Shown in pieces: positions 7,764 through 16,478 of a DNA stretch of 64,000 nucleotides. The stretch is from Streptomyces roseoviridis. GTDB lineage: Bacteria > Actinomycetota > Actinomycetes > Streptomycetales > Streptomycetaceae. Below the pieces are notes generated by a model. The model did not search any database, had not been told where the DNA came from, and was given only the letters and a program-made list of their open reading frames with translations. How positions within the stretch are numbered: the first letter of the stretch is position 1; every line of letters begins with the position of its first letter. The stretch spans positions 6,513,001-6,577,000 of the forward strand of contig NZ_BAAAWU010000001.1 in the NCBI RefSeq assembly GCF_039535235.1, written 5' to 3'. A program made the translations under genes and the position numbers.

Positions 7764-9113
7764 TCAGCTCGCGCCCAGGAGGTGGTCGGCGTGGGAGCCG
7801 AGCTTCTGCAACAGGCCGGTCGAGTTGCTGGGCCCGGTGAGGCCGGTGACCTCACGGGTCGCGTCGGTCTGCAGGGTCATCTGCACGAATCCGTGCTGGT
7901 CACTGGCCACCTGGACCGCCTTCCGCAGTGCGGGACCGCCCATGGTGCAGGCGGCCCGTACGGTGGTGCCGGGCCTGGCGGTGGGCAGCCGCACGGTGCA
8001 GGAACCGATGTCCACGGAGCGGGGATTGCCCAGGCGGTAACCGTCCTCGTCCTTGTGCAGGAGGGCCTCCAGCGCGAGTGCGTACCGGGCGGCGACGGAC
8101 TCGTACGGCATGCGGTTCGTCAGGCTGACGGTCACGGTGACGGTGTGGCACAGCGCCCCGCACACTTCGTCGACGGTCTCCGAGACCTCTTTCGGGGCGG
8201 GTTCGGCGCTGATCGGCACGACGGGCGGCAGGGAGCGGATGGCCGTGTGCATCGCCTCGTACGTGCCGCGGGCGGTGGCCGCGTTCTCCGTGCGTACCGA
8301 CAGCTTCGCCACGGGGTCGAACTCGGACTCCTCGGGCTGACCGTCGCTGTCGTGCAGGGCGTCGAGCCCCGAGTAGCCGAGCAGCCGGTGCGGTTCGGAC
8401 GCCGTGACCCAGTACGTGCCTGACTTGGTGCTCCCCTTGCCGACTACGGCGACAGGGGCCGCGTCGGCGGGCACCCCGTCCGGCCGCGGGAATCGCTCCG
8501 CGGCGGAGGACGAGACCGACGAGGTGCCCCCCTCGGCCCCACCGGTGCCGGTGGCCTTGGCTGCGGACGCCAGGGCCGAGGCGAGCGGAGAAGGGGCCAA
8601 CCAGTCCAGATCCAGCCCGAGCACCTGGCGAGTGCCAGCCGACCGGCGGATCTCGGTCCAACGGCCGACGTGCGCCTGGGGCTCCTCGACGCCCATCATC
8701 TGCAGCATCACGCGATCGGCCTTGACGAACATCGCCGCGCCCGCGACCGACACGACCTGGGCCTTGTGATCATCGGCGCTCACGGTGCCGAACACATCAC
8801 CGCTGCCCATAGCACGCAGGTCGGCGGTGACGTGCGTTGACGTGAGGGCAGCCGACCTTTCCGGGAACCAGTCGTCGTATGACCACGACCCTGACCAGTG
8901 CAGGACTTTGGCCTGCTCGACCGCCGCGCCGACCTTCTTCAAGGATGATGCCGGCGGAGGGCCCGAGCTTCCGTCCGGGCTCTGCCCCGAACAGGAGAGC
9001 AACAGGAGAGCGCCGACGACCGAGAGGGCGCCGGCAAGACGGGGCGGCCGTGCGCGCCGTCCCTGGCCTCGCAGCCGACGGTTGGTGACCAGCTCGGTGC
9101 CGATGACGCGCAC
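7764..9113 (-). CDS. Secreted lipoprotein of unknown function
   Basis: A 449-residue predicted lipoprotein. After a basic N-terminus and hydrophobic stretch comes the lipobox LLSC (Cys41), followed by a Ser/Gly/Pro linker. Residues about 55-240 (LHWSGSWSYDDWF, then VSADDHKAQVV and MFVKADRVMLQMMG) resemble the LppX/LprG or LolA-like beta-sheet lipoproteins common in actinobacteria. The C-terminal half has paired cysteines near CGALCH and near SCTVRL...AACTMGG. GTG 9113 is preferred because a GGGGGAGGG ribosome-binding site precedes it; an in-frame start at 9212 is also possible. It lies 117 bp upstream of the four-gene operon on the same strand and may be transcribed with it. Confidence 0.75.
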   Translation of the reverse strand: MRVIGTELVTNRRLRGQGRRARPPRLAGALSVVGALLLLSCSGQSPDGSSGPPPASSLKKVGAAVEQAKVLHWSGSWSYDDWFPERSAALTSTHVTADLRAMGSGDVFGTVSADDHKAQVVSVAGAAMFVKADRVMLQMMGVEEPQAHVGRWTEIRRSAGTRQVLGLDLDWLAPSPLASALASAAKATGTGGAEGGTSSVSSSAAERFPRPDGVPADAAPVAVVGKGSTKSGTYWVTASEPHRLLGYSGLDALHDSDGQPEESEFDPVAKLSVRTENAATARGTYEAMHTAIRSLPPVVPISAEPAPKEVSETVDEVCGALCHTVTVTVSLTNRMPYESVAARYALALEALLHKDEDGYRLGNPRSVDIGSCTVRLPTARPGTTVRAACTMGGPALRKAVQVASDQHGFVQMTLQTDATREVTGLTGPSNSTGLLQKLGSHADHLLGAS

Positions 9114-9310
9114 GCCGCCCTCCCCCTGTATCCGGGCCCCTCCGTCACCCCCACCGAGCGGTGCTCGTCGAAGTTCGTGAGGTTGGGGTGACAGTCGCCG
9201 GCCGGCCGTCACAGCCCCGAATCAATGCGTTTGCTCGGTAGAACGCTTCGAGGCGTGAAGGGTTACGCACCCGCCATTGTTGAACTCTTACCGGATCGGG
9301 TGTGGACGCG
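9114..9310. other. Intergenic segment upstream of the lipoprotein gene
   Basis: This is the likely promoter and leader region of the minus-strand lipoprotein operon. It is less G/C-rich than the rest. I see no gene in it and no unambiguous promoter hexamers. Confidence 0.4.
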
Positions 9311-9460
9311 GCACCTCAAGACCGTGTCCGGTGTGGTGAGACGGACGGGCCGCTCGTAGCAGCAAATGGCTGCGGCGAGGGCGAGAAAGGCCAGGCCGTT
9401 GCGGGGGTGGCGTTCGGGGCGGTGGTTGAGCCGGCGGCCGGTGAGCCGGGACAGAGAGCA
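9311..9460 (-). pseudogene. IS5-family transposase 3' remnant
   Basis: A minus-strand reading frame encodes SRLTGRRLNHRPERHPRNGL followed by AFLALAAAICCYERPVRLTT. This closely matches the C-terminal end of IS5-family DDE transposases, where RRLxxRYERHPRN is followed by a hydrophobic AFLxLAAxxCCY stretch. Everything N-terminal, including the DDE catalytic residues, is missing, and the frame runs on past the usual end. No terminal inverted repeat pair was found. It is a decayed insertion scar between the lipoprotein operon and the HipA-like gene. Confidence 0.7.
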
Positions 9461-9583
9461 GACCGCGGAGAGCTCGGACAGGATGCCCCGCCGGCGTCGC
9501 CGCCGTATGCCTCGATCAGGTGGGAAGCCGGTGCGTCCGCCGTGACCCCGGCCCGCCGGCTCGAACGCCCCTCCCGCGATCAC

Positions 9584-9792
9584 GCTCGGTTACTATGCTC
9601 ACTTCAATGCCGGAAGCCGGCAGCAAGGGGCGCGGCACCATCGGCGGTCTGCTGGGGAGAGTGGGGACGACCGGCCCGCAGACGGAAGCTCTCCAGGTTC
9701 TCCCCAGCGCCGTCGACCGGTGATCTGCGCCTCAGGACACCGGATGAGCTGTCCGTGGATGGCAAGGTTCAGAAGATGGGTGGCCTGGGAAA
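9584..9792. other. Intergenic segment before the HipA-like gene
   Basis: This stretch follows the transposase scar. A short reading frame (9607-9723, 38 codons) is present, but I recognise nothing in it and it has no clear ribosome-binding site, so it is not called as a gene. The promoter of the downstream kinase gene should lie here. Confidence 0.35.
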
Positions 9793-10662
9793 GTGTTGGA
9801 AGAGGTCGTAGCGACCCGCTATGTCACGCCCCTGCGTGAGGGTGGCTCGCTCCCCGGGATCGTCGAGGCCGACGATCTCGGCACGTACGTCATGAAGTTC
9901 ACCGGAGCCGGCCAGGGCCGCAAGACCCTGGTCGCCGAGGTGATCTGCGGGCAGCTCGCCCGCCGGCTCGGGCTGCGGGTGCCCGAGCTCGTCACCATCC
10001 AGCTCGACCCGGTCATCGGGCTCTCCGAACCCGACCAGGAGGTGCAGGAGCTCCTCAAGGCCAGCGGCGGGCTCAACCTCGGCATGGACTTCCTGCCGGG
10101 CTCGCTCGGCTTCGACCCGCTCGCCTACGAGGTCGACCCGAAGGAGGCCGGACGGGTCGTCTGGTTCGACGCGGTCATCAACAACGTCGACCGCTCCTGG
10201 CGCAACCCCAACATGCTGGTGTGGCACGGCGACCTGTGGCTCATCGACCACGGCGCCACCATGATCTGGCACCACAACTGGCCCGGCGCCGCCGCCTCCG
10301 CCGCCCGGCCCTACGACGCTTCCGACCACGCCCTGGCCCCCTTCTCGCCCGACATCGCCGCCGCGGCCGCCGAGCTCGCGCCGCTCGTCACCCGCGAGCT
10401 GCTCACCGAGGTCGCCGCCGACGTCCCCGACGAGTGGCTGGTCGACGAGCCCGGCTTCGCCGGCCCCGACGAGGTGCGGGCCGCGTACGTGGCGGCGCTG
10501 CTGCCGCGCGCCGAGACCATCCACGAGCGGATCACCCTCGGCCCGCGTACCGAGCGGCGGCCCCAGCAGCCCCCGGGCTGGCTCGCCGAACGCCTCGCAC
10601 CCCGGCCGCACGACACCGGGCACTCCGCCGGGCCCGCCACCGAGAAGGACAGCACCCCGTGA
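9793..10662 (+). CDS. HipA-like kinase family protein
   Basis: A 289-residue protein related to the HipA / PI3-4-kinase-like fold. It keeps the lysine strand (YVMKFTGAGQGRKTLVAEV), the catalytic-loop-like FDAVINNVDRSWRNPNML and the metal-binding LIDHGATM (Asp before His-Gly). These correspond to the N-lobe Lys, the HRD-like N/D residues and the DFG-like Asp. No HipB antitoxin is nearby. The next gene, DUF3037, starts within its stop codon (GTGA at 10659-10662), an arrangement commonly seen in actinobacteria. Start GTG 9793 (or TTG 9796) has only a weak site upstream. The substrate is unknown. Confidence 0.85.
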   Translation: MLEEVVATRYVTPLREGGSLPGIVEADDLGTYVMKFTGAGQGRKTLVAEVICGQLARRLGLRVPELVTIQLDPVIGLSEPDQEVQELLKASGGLNLGMDFLPGSLGFDPLAYEVDPKEAGRVVWFDAVINNVDRSWRNPNMLVWHGDLWLIDHGATMIWHHNWPGAAASAARPYDASDHALAPFSPDIAAAAAELAPLVTRELLTEVAADVPDEWLVDEPGFAGPDEVRAAYVAALLPRAETIHERITLGPRTERRPQQPPGWLAERLAPRPHDTGHSAGPATEKDSTP

Positions 10663-11042
10663 CCGACCGCGATGTCTTCGAGTACGCGCTGCTGCGCGTG
10701 GTGCCCCGCGTCGAACGCGGCGAGTGCTTCAACGCCGGCGTGGTCGTCTACTGCCGGGCCCGTTCCTTCGTGGCCGCCCGCACCCATCTGGACGAGGCCA
10801 AGCTGGCCGCTCTCGACCCGGCGGCCGACGTCACCGGCGTACGGGCCGCGCTGCACGCCGTCGAGGGCGTCTGCGCGGGCGGCGAGGCCGCCGGGCAGGC
10901 GGCCCGCGACGACGCCGGCCGGCGCTTCCGCTGGCTGATCGCACCCCGCTCGACGGTCGTGCAGCCCGGCCCGGTGCACACCGGCCTGACCACCGACCCC
11001 GAGGCCGAGGTGGAACGCCTGCTCGATCTGCTCGTGCGCTGA
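10659..11042 (+). CDS. DUF3037 family protein
   Basis: A 127-residue protein matching the DUF3037 pattern: YALLRVVPRVERGECFNAGVV at the start and a conserved FRWLIAPRSTVVQPGPVHTG segment near residues 90-112. It is translationally coupled to the HipA-like kinase through a GTGA overlap. This partnership suggests it is a substrate, regulator or antitoxin-like partner of the kinase, but its function is not known. Confidence 0.85.
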   Translation: MTDRDVFEYALLRVVPRVERGECFNAGVVVYCRARSFVAARTHLDEAKLAALDPAADVTGVRAALHAVEGVCAGGEAAGQAARDDAGRRFRWLIAPRSTVVQPGPVHTGLTTDPEAEVERLLDLLVR

Positions 11043-11221
11043 CCGGCGCACCGCGGCACGCGGAGTGATCGGGTGCACCCGGTGGGCCGTTGACACCGGG
11101 TGCCAGGGCTTCTAGCGTCTCGTCTACGGTCGATACTAAGCGGTCGCTCACCTGCGGGAGAGCGAGCGGACCGCCGGCAACGGCCGTATCCAGGGACGTT
11201 CCAAGGGCGAGGAGAACAAGC

Positions 11222-11983
11222 ATGTCCACCACCGAGCAGCGCGTAGCCGTCGTCACCGGTGCGGCGCGGGGCATCGGAGCCGCCACCGCGATCCGGCTCG
11301 CCGCCGAGGGCCGGGCCGTCGCCGTACTCGACCTCGACGAGGCGGCCTGCAAGGACACCGTCGAGAAGATCACCGCCGCGGGCGGCACCGCGCTCGCCGT
11401 CGGCTGCGACGTCTCCGACAGCGCCCAGGTGGAGGCCGCCGTCGCGCGGGTCGTCGCCGAGCTCGGCGCGCCCACGATCCTCGTCAACAACGCGGGCGTG
11501 CTCCGCGACAACCTGCTCTTCAAGATGTCCGAGGCGGACTGGGACACCGTCATGAACGTCCACCTCAAGGGCGCGTTCCTGATGGCCAAGGCGTGCCAGA
11601 AGCACATGGTCGACGCCGGCTTCGGCCGGATCGTCTCGCTCTCCTCCTCCTCGGCGCTCGGCAACCGGGGCCAGGCCAACTACTCCGCGGTCAAGGCCGG
11701 TCTCCAGGGCTTCACCAAGACCCTGGCCAAGGAGCTCGGCAAGTTCGGCATCACCGCCAACGCCGTCGCCCCCGGCTTCATCGTCACCGAGATGACCGCG
11801 CAGACCGCCGAGCGGGTCGGCATGGGCTTCGAGGAGTTCCAGGCCGCCGCGGCGTCCATGATCCCGGTCCAGCGCGTCGGCCGGCCCGAGGACATCGCGA
11901 ACGCCATCGCCTTCTTCACCGGCGACGACGCCGGCTTCGTGTCCGGCCAGGTCCTGTACGTGGCCGGCGGCCCGCTCAACTGA
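11222..11983 (+). CDS. SDR family oxidoreductase, 3-oxoacyl-ACP reductase-like
   Basis: A 253-residue short-chain dehydrogenase. The cofactor-binding TGAARGIG is at residues 12-19, NNAG at 89-92, the catalytic Ser in the SLSSSS run near 141-144, and YSAVK supplies Tyr154 and Lys158. The PGFIVTEM and GRPEDIANAI segments are typical of FabG-type reductases, which reduce 3-oxoacyl thioesters with NADPH. It lies outside any fatty-acid synthase cluster and is followed after 26 bp by a second SDR gene, so the pair may act in degradation or modification of an acyl or hydroxy compound. ATG 11222 follows a GAGGAGA ribosome-binding site. Confidence 0.9.
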   Translation: MSTTEQRVAVVTGAARGIGAATAIRLAAEGRAVAVLDLDEAACKDTVEKITAAGGTALAVGCDVSDSAQVEAAVARVVAELGAPTILVNNAGVLRDNLLFKMSEADWDTVMNVHLKGAFLMAKACQKHMVDAGFGRIVSLSSSSALGNRGQANYSAVKAGLQGFTKTLAKELGKFGITANAVAPGFIVTEMTAQTAERVGMGFEEFQAAAASMIPVQRVGRPEDIANAIAFFTGDDAGFVSGQVLYVAGGPLN

Positions 11984-12009
11984 CGCCCCGGCGCGGGAGG
12001 AGAACGCAC

Positions 12010-12777
12010 ATGAGCGCGAACGAACTGCCCGAGCCCTCGGGCAAGGTCGCCCTGGTCACCGGCGGCAGCCGGGGCATCGGCTACGGCATCGCCGAGGCCC
12101 TCGTCGCCCGCGGCGACCGGGTCTGCATCACCGGGCGCGGCGAGGAGGCCCTCAAGGAGGCCGTGGAGCGGCTCGGTGCCGACCGGGTCATCGCGGTGCC
12201 GGGCAAGGCGCACGACGAGGCCCACCAGGCCGCCGCCGTCGCCGCCGCCATGGAAGCCTTCGGCCGGGTCGACTTCCTGATCAACAACGCCGGCACCAAT
12301 CCGGTCTTCGGGCCGATCGCCGAACTCGACCTGGGCGTGGCCCGCAAGGTCTTCGAGACCAATGTGGTCTCGGCGCTCGGCTTCGCCCAGCACACGTACC
12401 GGGCGTGGCAGAAGGAACACGGAGGGGCGATCGTGAACATCGCCTCGGTCGCCGGAATCGCCGCCTCGCCGTTCGTCGGCGCGTACGGAATGAGCAAGGC
12501 GGCCATGATCAATCTCACCCTCCAGATGGCCCACGAATTCGCTCCGGCGGTCCGGGTCAACGCCATCGCCCCGGCCGTCGTGCGAACGAAATTCGCCGCC
12601 GCCCTCTACGAAGGCCGGGAGGCCGAGGTGGTCGCCTCCTACCCGATGGGCCGGCTCGGGGAGCCGCGGGACGTCGGGGGCGCCGCCGCCTTCCTGACCT
12701 CCTCGCAGGCGGACTGGATCACCGGCCAGACACTGGTCGTCGACGGCGGTATTTTCCTGAACGCCGGTGTCGGGTGA
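12010..12777 (+). CDS. SDR family oxidoreductase
   Basis: A 255-residue short-chain dehydrogenase with TGGSRGIG at 17-24, NNAG at 92-95, Ser146 in NIASVAG and YGMSK giving Tyr159 and Lys163. The C-terminal GQTLVVDGG is the family ending. It is probably co-transcribed with the SDR 26 bp upstream, with a GGGAGG site before ATG 12010. The two enzymes are only moderately alike, so they probably act on different steps. The substrate is not predictable from sequence. Confidence 0.9.
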   Translation: MSANELPEPSGKVALVTGGSRGIGYGIAEALVARGDRVCITGRGEEALKEAVERLGADRVIAVPGKAHDEAHQAAAVAAAMEAFGRVDFLINNAGTNPVFGPIAELDLGVARKVFETNVVSALGFAQHTYRAWQKEHGGAIVNIASVAGIAASPFVGAYGMSKAAMINLTLQMAHEFAPAVRVNAIAPAVVRTKFAAALYEGREAEVVASYPMGRLGEPRDVGGAAAFLTSSQADWITGQTLVVDGGIFLNAGVG

Positions 12778-12925
12778 CCGGTATCCGGACACTTCGCTGA
12801 ATTCCTGACCGGTTTGGCCCCGGTTGTTCAGAGAATGCCTCGAGTGCCCCGCCCGGGCCGATCGTTGACCTGGCGGGGCGCTGCGGTATCGTCGGCCGAC
12901 CCCAGGCTGAACGAGGAGCGTGCAC

Positions 12926-14506
12926 GTGTTCAACCGGACCAGTCTGCAGGCCGCTGCAGCCCTTGCGTCCATATCCCTCCTGTCCGGATGCAGTGTGTTT
13001 TCGGACGGTGAATCCGCAACGGAACAGAGAATCGTCGTGGGGACGACGAGCTCGCCCTCGACGCTCGATCCGGCCGCCGCCTGGGACAATTCCTGGGAGC
13101 TTTTCCGGAATGTCTTCCAGACGCTCGTGAGCTTCCCGACCGGCCGGACGACCCCCGAGTCGGACGCCGCGGACTGCAAGTTCAAGGAGGGCTCCTCCAG
13201 CCGGGTCTTCGAGTGCCAGGTCCACGAGGGACTGACCTTCTCCAACGGTCACAAGCTGGACGCCGAGGCCGTGAAGTACTCGATCGAGCGGATCCGCACG
13301 ATCAACCACAAGGGCGGCCCCAACGGCATGCTGGGCTCCCTCGACAAGGTCGAGGTCGTCGCCCCCGACACGGTCGTCTTCCGGCTGAACAAGCCGGACG
13401 CCACCTTCCCCTTCGTCCTGGCCACCCCGGCCATGTCGATCGTCGACCCGGCCGAGTACCCGGCCGACCGGCTCCGCACCGACGGCAAGCTGGTCGGCTC
13501 GGGCCCGTACGTCCTCGACGAGTACAAGGAGAAGGAGAAGGCCGAGCTCACCCGCAACCCGAGCTACAAGGGCTTCGCCGACCGCAAGAACGGCGGCGTC
13601 ACCATCCGGTACTTCGCCGAGTCCGAGGCGATGGTCACCGCGCTGAAGGAGAAGGAGATCGACGCCACCTACCGCGGTCTGACCGCGGCCGAGGTGGTCG
13701 ACCTCCAGGCCGACAAGCCGGAGAACCAGGGTCTCCAGCTGGTCGAGTCCACCGGCGCCGACATCCGCTACCTGGTCTTCAACACCAAGGACGACTCGGT
13801 CGCCAAGCTGCCCGTCCGCAAGGCCATCGCCCAGCTCGTCAACCGCGAGGAACTGGTCAACAAGGTCTACCAGGGCACCGCCGAGCCGCTGTACTCGATG
13901 GTCCCCAAGGGCATCGCGGGCCACACCACCAGCTTCTACGACCGCTTCGGCGAGCCCGACCCCGCCAAGGCCAAGTCGATCCTGCGGGCCGCCGGCATCA
14001 CCGAGCCCGTCGAGCTGGACTTCTGGTACACCACCGACCGCTACGGCTCCTCGACCGCGCCCGAGTTCGCCGAGCTCAAGCGCCAGCTGGAGGGGTCCGG
14101 CCTCTTCGAGATCACCCTGCACGGCAAGCCGTGGAAGGAGTTCCAGGCCGGCTACCAGAAGGGCGAGTACCCCGTCTTCGGCCGAGGCTGGTTCCCCGAC
14201 TTCCCGGATCCGGACAACTTCATCGCCCCGTTCGTGGGCGAGGAGAACGTCCTCGGCACCCCGTACGTCAGCCCCGAGATCACCGGCGAACTCCTCCCGA
14301 GGTCCCGGCGCGAGAGCGACCGCGCGGCCGTCACGGACGAGTTCAAGAAGGCCCAGGAGATCATGGTGCGCGACGTCCGGCTGCTGCCCCTGTGGCAGGG
14401 CAAGCTGTACATCGCGGCGAGCGAGGACATCGCGGGCGGCGAGCGGGCGCTCGACCCGCAGACCGTCATGCAGCTGTGGGAGCTCAGCCGCCGCACCAGC
14501 TGGTAG
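12926..14506 (+). CDS. ABC transporter substrate-binding lipoprotein, family 5
   Basis: A 526-residue solute-binding protein of the oligopeptide/dipeptide/nickel type. The N-terminus carries a lipobox (LLSGC, Cys about 22). The mature part begins with an IVVGTTSSPSTLDPA segment, and the family hallmarks VHEGLTFSNGHKLDAEAVKY and LVGSGPYVLDEY follow. It should be anchored outside the membrane and deliver a peptide-like ligand to a permease, but no permease or ATPase gene is adjacent, so it is an orphan binding protein. GTG 12926 is preferred to GTG 12920 because the GAGGAG site at 12913-12918 leaves a 7-nt spacer. A strong hairpin follows the stop. Confidence 0.9.
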   Translation: MFNRTSLQAAAALASISLLSGCSVFSDGESATEQRIVVGTTSSPSTLDPAAAWDNSWELFRNVFQTLVSFPTGRTTPESDAADCKFKEGSSSRVFECQVHEGLTFSNGHKLDAEAVKYSIERIRTINHKGGPNGMLGSLDKVEVVAPDTVVFRLNKPDATFPFVLATPAMSIVDPAEYPADRLRTDGKLVGSGPYVLDEYKEKEKAELTRNPSYKGFADRKNGGVTIRYFAESEAMVTALKEKEIDATYRGLTAAEVVDLQADKPENQGLQLVESTGADIRYLVFNTKDDSVAKLPVRKAIAQLVNREELVNKVYQGTAEPLYSMVPKGIAGHTTSFYDRFGEPDPAKAKSILRAAGITEPVELDFWYTTDRYGSSTAPEFAELKRQLEGSGLFEITLHGKPWKEFQAGYQKGEYPVFGRGWFPDFPDPDNFIAPFVGEENVLGTPYVSPEITGELLPRSRRESDRAAVTDEFKKAQEIMVRDVRLLPLWQGKLYIAASEDIAGGERALDPQTVMQLWELSRRTSW

Positions 14507-14512
14507 CCCGCG

Positions 14513-14537
14513 GCCCGGGTCCCCGCGGGACCCGGGC
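14513..14537 (+). terminator. Hairpin after the solute-binding protein gene
   Basis: A perfect 11-bp stem (GCCCGGGTCCC at 14513-14523 with its complement at 14527-14537) with a 3-nt loop, starting seven bases after the stop codon. No U-tract follows, as is common for actinobacterial intrinsic terminators. Confidence 0.65.
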
Positions 14538-14608
14538 GGACGGCGTTGTCAGTGGCCCCCGGTAGGTTCTCGTCTGGAGTACAACGAAGCCCACCGGAGG
14601 TTGTTGAC

Positions 14609-15292
14609 GTGACCGACACCGACATGCTGCCCGAGTCCTGGCGCGGCGTCCTCGGCGAGGAGCTGCAGAAGCCCTACTTCAAGCAGCTCACCGAGTTCGT
14701 CGAGGAGGAGCGGGCCAAGGGGCCGGTCTACCCGCCGCGCGAGGAGGTCTTCGCCGCCCTCGCCGCCACCCCGTTCGACAAGGTGAAGGTCCTGGTCCTC
14801 GGCCAGGACCCCTACCACGGCGAGGGTCAGGGCCACGGCCTGTGCTTCTCCGTCCGCCCGGGTGTGAAGACCCCGCCCTCGCTGCGGAACATCTACAAGG
14901 AGATGCAGGCCGAGCTCGGCCACCCGATCCCCGACAACGGCTATCTGATGCCGTGGGCCGAGCAGGGCGTCCTGCTGCTCAACGCGGTGCTCACCGTCCG
15001 GGCCGGCGAGGCCAACTCGCATAAGGGCAAGGGCTGGGAGAAGTTCACCGACGCGGTCATCACGGCCGTCGCCGCCCGCCCCGACCCGGCCGTCTTCGTG
15101 CTGTGGGGCAACTACGCCCAGAAGAAGCTCCCGCTCATCGACGAGAGCCGCCACGCCGTGGTGAAGGGCGCCCACCCCTCGCCGCTGTCGGCGAAGAAGT
15201 TCTTCGGTTCCCAGCCCTTCACCCAGATCAACCAGGCCGTCGCCGCCCAGGGCCACGAGCCGATCGACTGGCGCATCCCCGACCTCGGCTGA
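14609..15292 (+). CDS. ung: Uracil-DNA glycosylase, family 1
   Basis: A 227-residue base-excision repair enzyme that removes uracil from DNA. It has GQDPYHG at 65-71 with the water-activating Asp67, the uracil-stacking region around F80, GVLLLNAVLTV at 120-130 and the DNA-intercalation motif HPSPLS at 189-194. Length and motifs are complete for family 1. GTG 14609 follows GGAGG with an 8-nt spacer. The upstream hairpin separates it from the transporter gene, and a TPR protein gene follows on the same strand. Confidence 0.95.
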   Translation: MTDTDMLPESWRGVLGEELQKPYFKQLTEFVEEERAKGPVYPPREEVFAALAATPFDKVKVLVLGQDPYHGEGQGHGLCFSVRPGVKTPPSLRNIYKEMQAELGHPIPDNGYLMPWAEQGVLLLNAVLTVRAGEANSHKGKGWEKFTDAVITAVAARPDPAVFVLWGNYAQKKLPLIDESRHAVVKGAHPSPLSAKKFFGSQPFTQINQAVAAQGHEPIDWRIPDLG

Positions 15293-15402
15293 GCCCGGCG
15301 GGCCCCGTGCGGACCGGGCCGGTCCGGCGCGGCGGAGCCCGACCCGGCGCCGGATCCGGCAGTCTCGGAGCGAGGGGGCCGACGAGACGCGTGGAGGCCG
15401 TA

Positions 15403-15885
15403 GTGACCGGGCAGCAGGTGGCGGACGACTCCGTCCCGACCAGGATCGGGCAGGCGATGATGCTGCTCCACGGCGGCGACCGGGAAGAGGCCCGCAACCG
15501 CTTCGGCCAGATCTGGGACCAGCTCGGACCGGACGGCGACCCGCTGCACCGCTGCACCCTCGCCCACTACATGGCCGACGCCCAGGACGACCCCGATGCC
15601 GAGCTCGCCTGGGACCTGCGGGCCCTGTCGGCGGCCGAGGGCGTCGACGACGACCGGCCGGCCCGCCCCGGCTCGGTCGCCGCCCTGCGCGCCCTGTATC
15701 CCTCGCTCCACCTGAACCTCGCCGCCGACTACGTCAAACTGGCCCGCCCCGACGCGGCCCGCGACCACCTGGACCGGGCCCGCACCGCCGCCCGGGCGCT
15801 GGACGACGACGGCTACGGAAACGGGGTGCGGGCCGCGATCGAGCGCCTGGAGCTGCGGCTGCGGGGCTTCCCGGGCGCGGTCTAG
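15403..15885 (+). CDS. Tetratricopeptide-like protein
   Basis: A 160-residue all-helical protein. Helical pairs such as QAMMLLHGGDREEARNRF and LHLNLAADYVKLARPDAARD fit TPR-type repeats, and it lacks signal peptide and membrane segments. Similar small proteins follow ung in other actinomycetes, but the role is unknown. GTG 15403 is chosen because GGAGG sits five bases upstream; an in-frame GTG at 15391 is an alternative. Confidence 0.75.
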   Translation: MTGQQVADDSVPTRIGQAMMLLHGGDREEARNRFGQIWDQLGPDGDPLHRCTLAHYMADAQDDPDAELAWDLRALSAAEGVDDDRPARPGSVAALRALYPSLHLNLAADYVKLARPDAARDHLDRARTAARALDDDGYGNGVRAAIERLELRLRGFPGAV

Positions 15886-15894
15886 CGACACTGC

Positions 15895-16359
15895 CTACCG
15901 GCCGTAGGTGCCCCGGCAGATCGTGGCCTGTTCGCTGCGGGGGCTCCAGCCGCCGTACCGCTCGCCCAGCTCGCAGACGTCCGCTCGGCCGCGGGGGACC
16001 TGGGCGAGCCCGGGGATCTCGGCCTCCGGACGGCGGTGCTGCTGCTTCGGTACGGAGGAGGGGCGCGGTTTCTCGGTGCGGCGCGGGCGCGCGGGGCCGG
16101 ACCCCTCGGCCTCGTCCGTCCGGTGCCGCTCGACGGCCGGCCGCGGCTCGGGCGGCGGGGGGTCGGGCATCGCGGCCTCCAGGGCCTCGCGGGCGGGGCC
16201 CTGGACGATCTGGGGCGCGACGTCCTGCCCGTGGGTCTCGACGGAGAGACGGGGGGCGGGCGCGGGGGCCGCGGGCGGCGACTCGACCGCGACGCAGCCC
16301 GACAGGGCGGCCATGGCCGCCCCGGCGAGCAGCGTCACTCGTGTTCTGGTTCCATGCAC
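15895..16359 (-). CDS. Small lipoprotein of unknown function
   Basis: A 154-residue protein with a classic lipobox (ALSGC, Cys22), then a Pro/Glu/Arg-rich low-complexity stretch to about residue 120 and a short conserved-looking end with two cysteines (DVCELGERYGGW and ATICRGTYG). The C-terminal Cys pair probably forms a disulfide in a small exterior domain. It converges with the TPR gene, with only 9 bp between the stops. No function is recognised. Confidence 0.7.
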   Translation of the reverse strand: MHGTRTRVTLLAGAAMAALSGCVAVESPPAAPAPAPRLSVETHGQDVAPQIVQGPAREALEAAMPDPPPPEPRPAVERHRTDEAEGSGPARPRRTEKPRPSSVPKQQHRRPEAEIPGLAQVPRGRADVCELGERYGGWSPRSEQATICRGTYGR

Positions 16360-16447
16360 TCGCGCAACTCTGCTGGTCGCACGGCCTTTCCCACACCCCT
16401 ACTCGCGGGGAATGCCCCGCATGAGTGATCACCCGGCCACGGGCTGA

Positions 16448-16473
16448 CCCGCGCCGCGGCCTCGGGGCGCGGG
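16448..16473 (-). terminator. Hairpin after the DinB-family gene
   Basis: An 8-bp stem (CCCGCGCC at 16448-16455 with GGCGCGGG at 16466-16473) and a 10-nt loop, lying 5 bp beyond the stop codon of the minus-strand DinB gene. It is a candidate intrinsic terminator. Confidence 0.5.
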
Positions 16474-16478
16474 GCCGG

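Noticed and set aside
9607..9723. Short 38-codon frame between the transposase scar and the HipA-like gene
   Set aside because: No ribosome-binding site and no recognisable sequence; could be remnant DNA.
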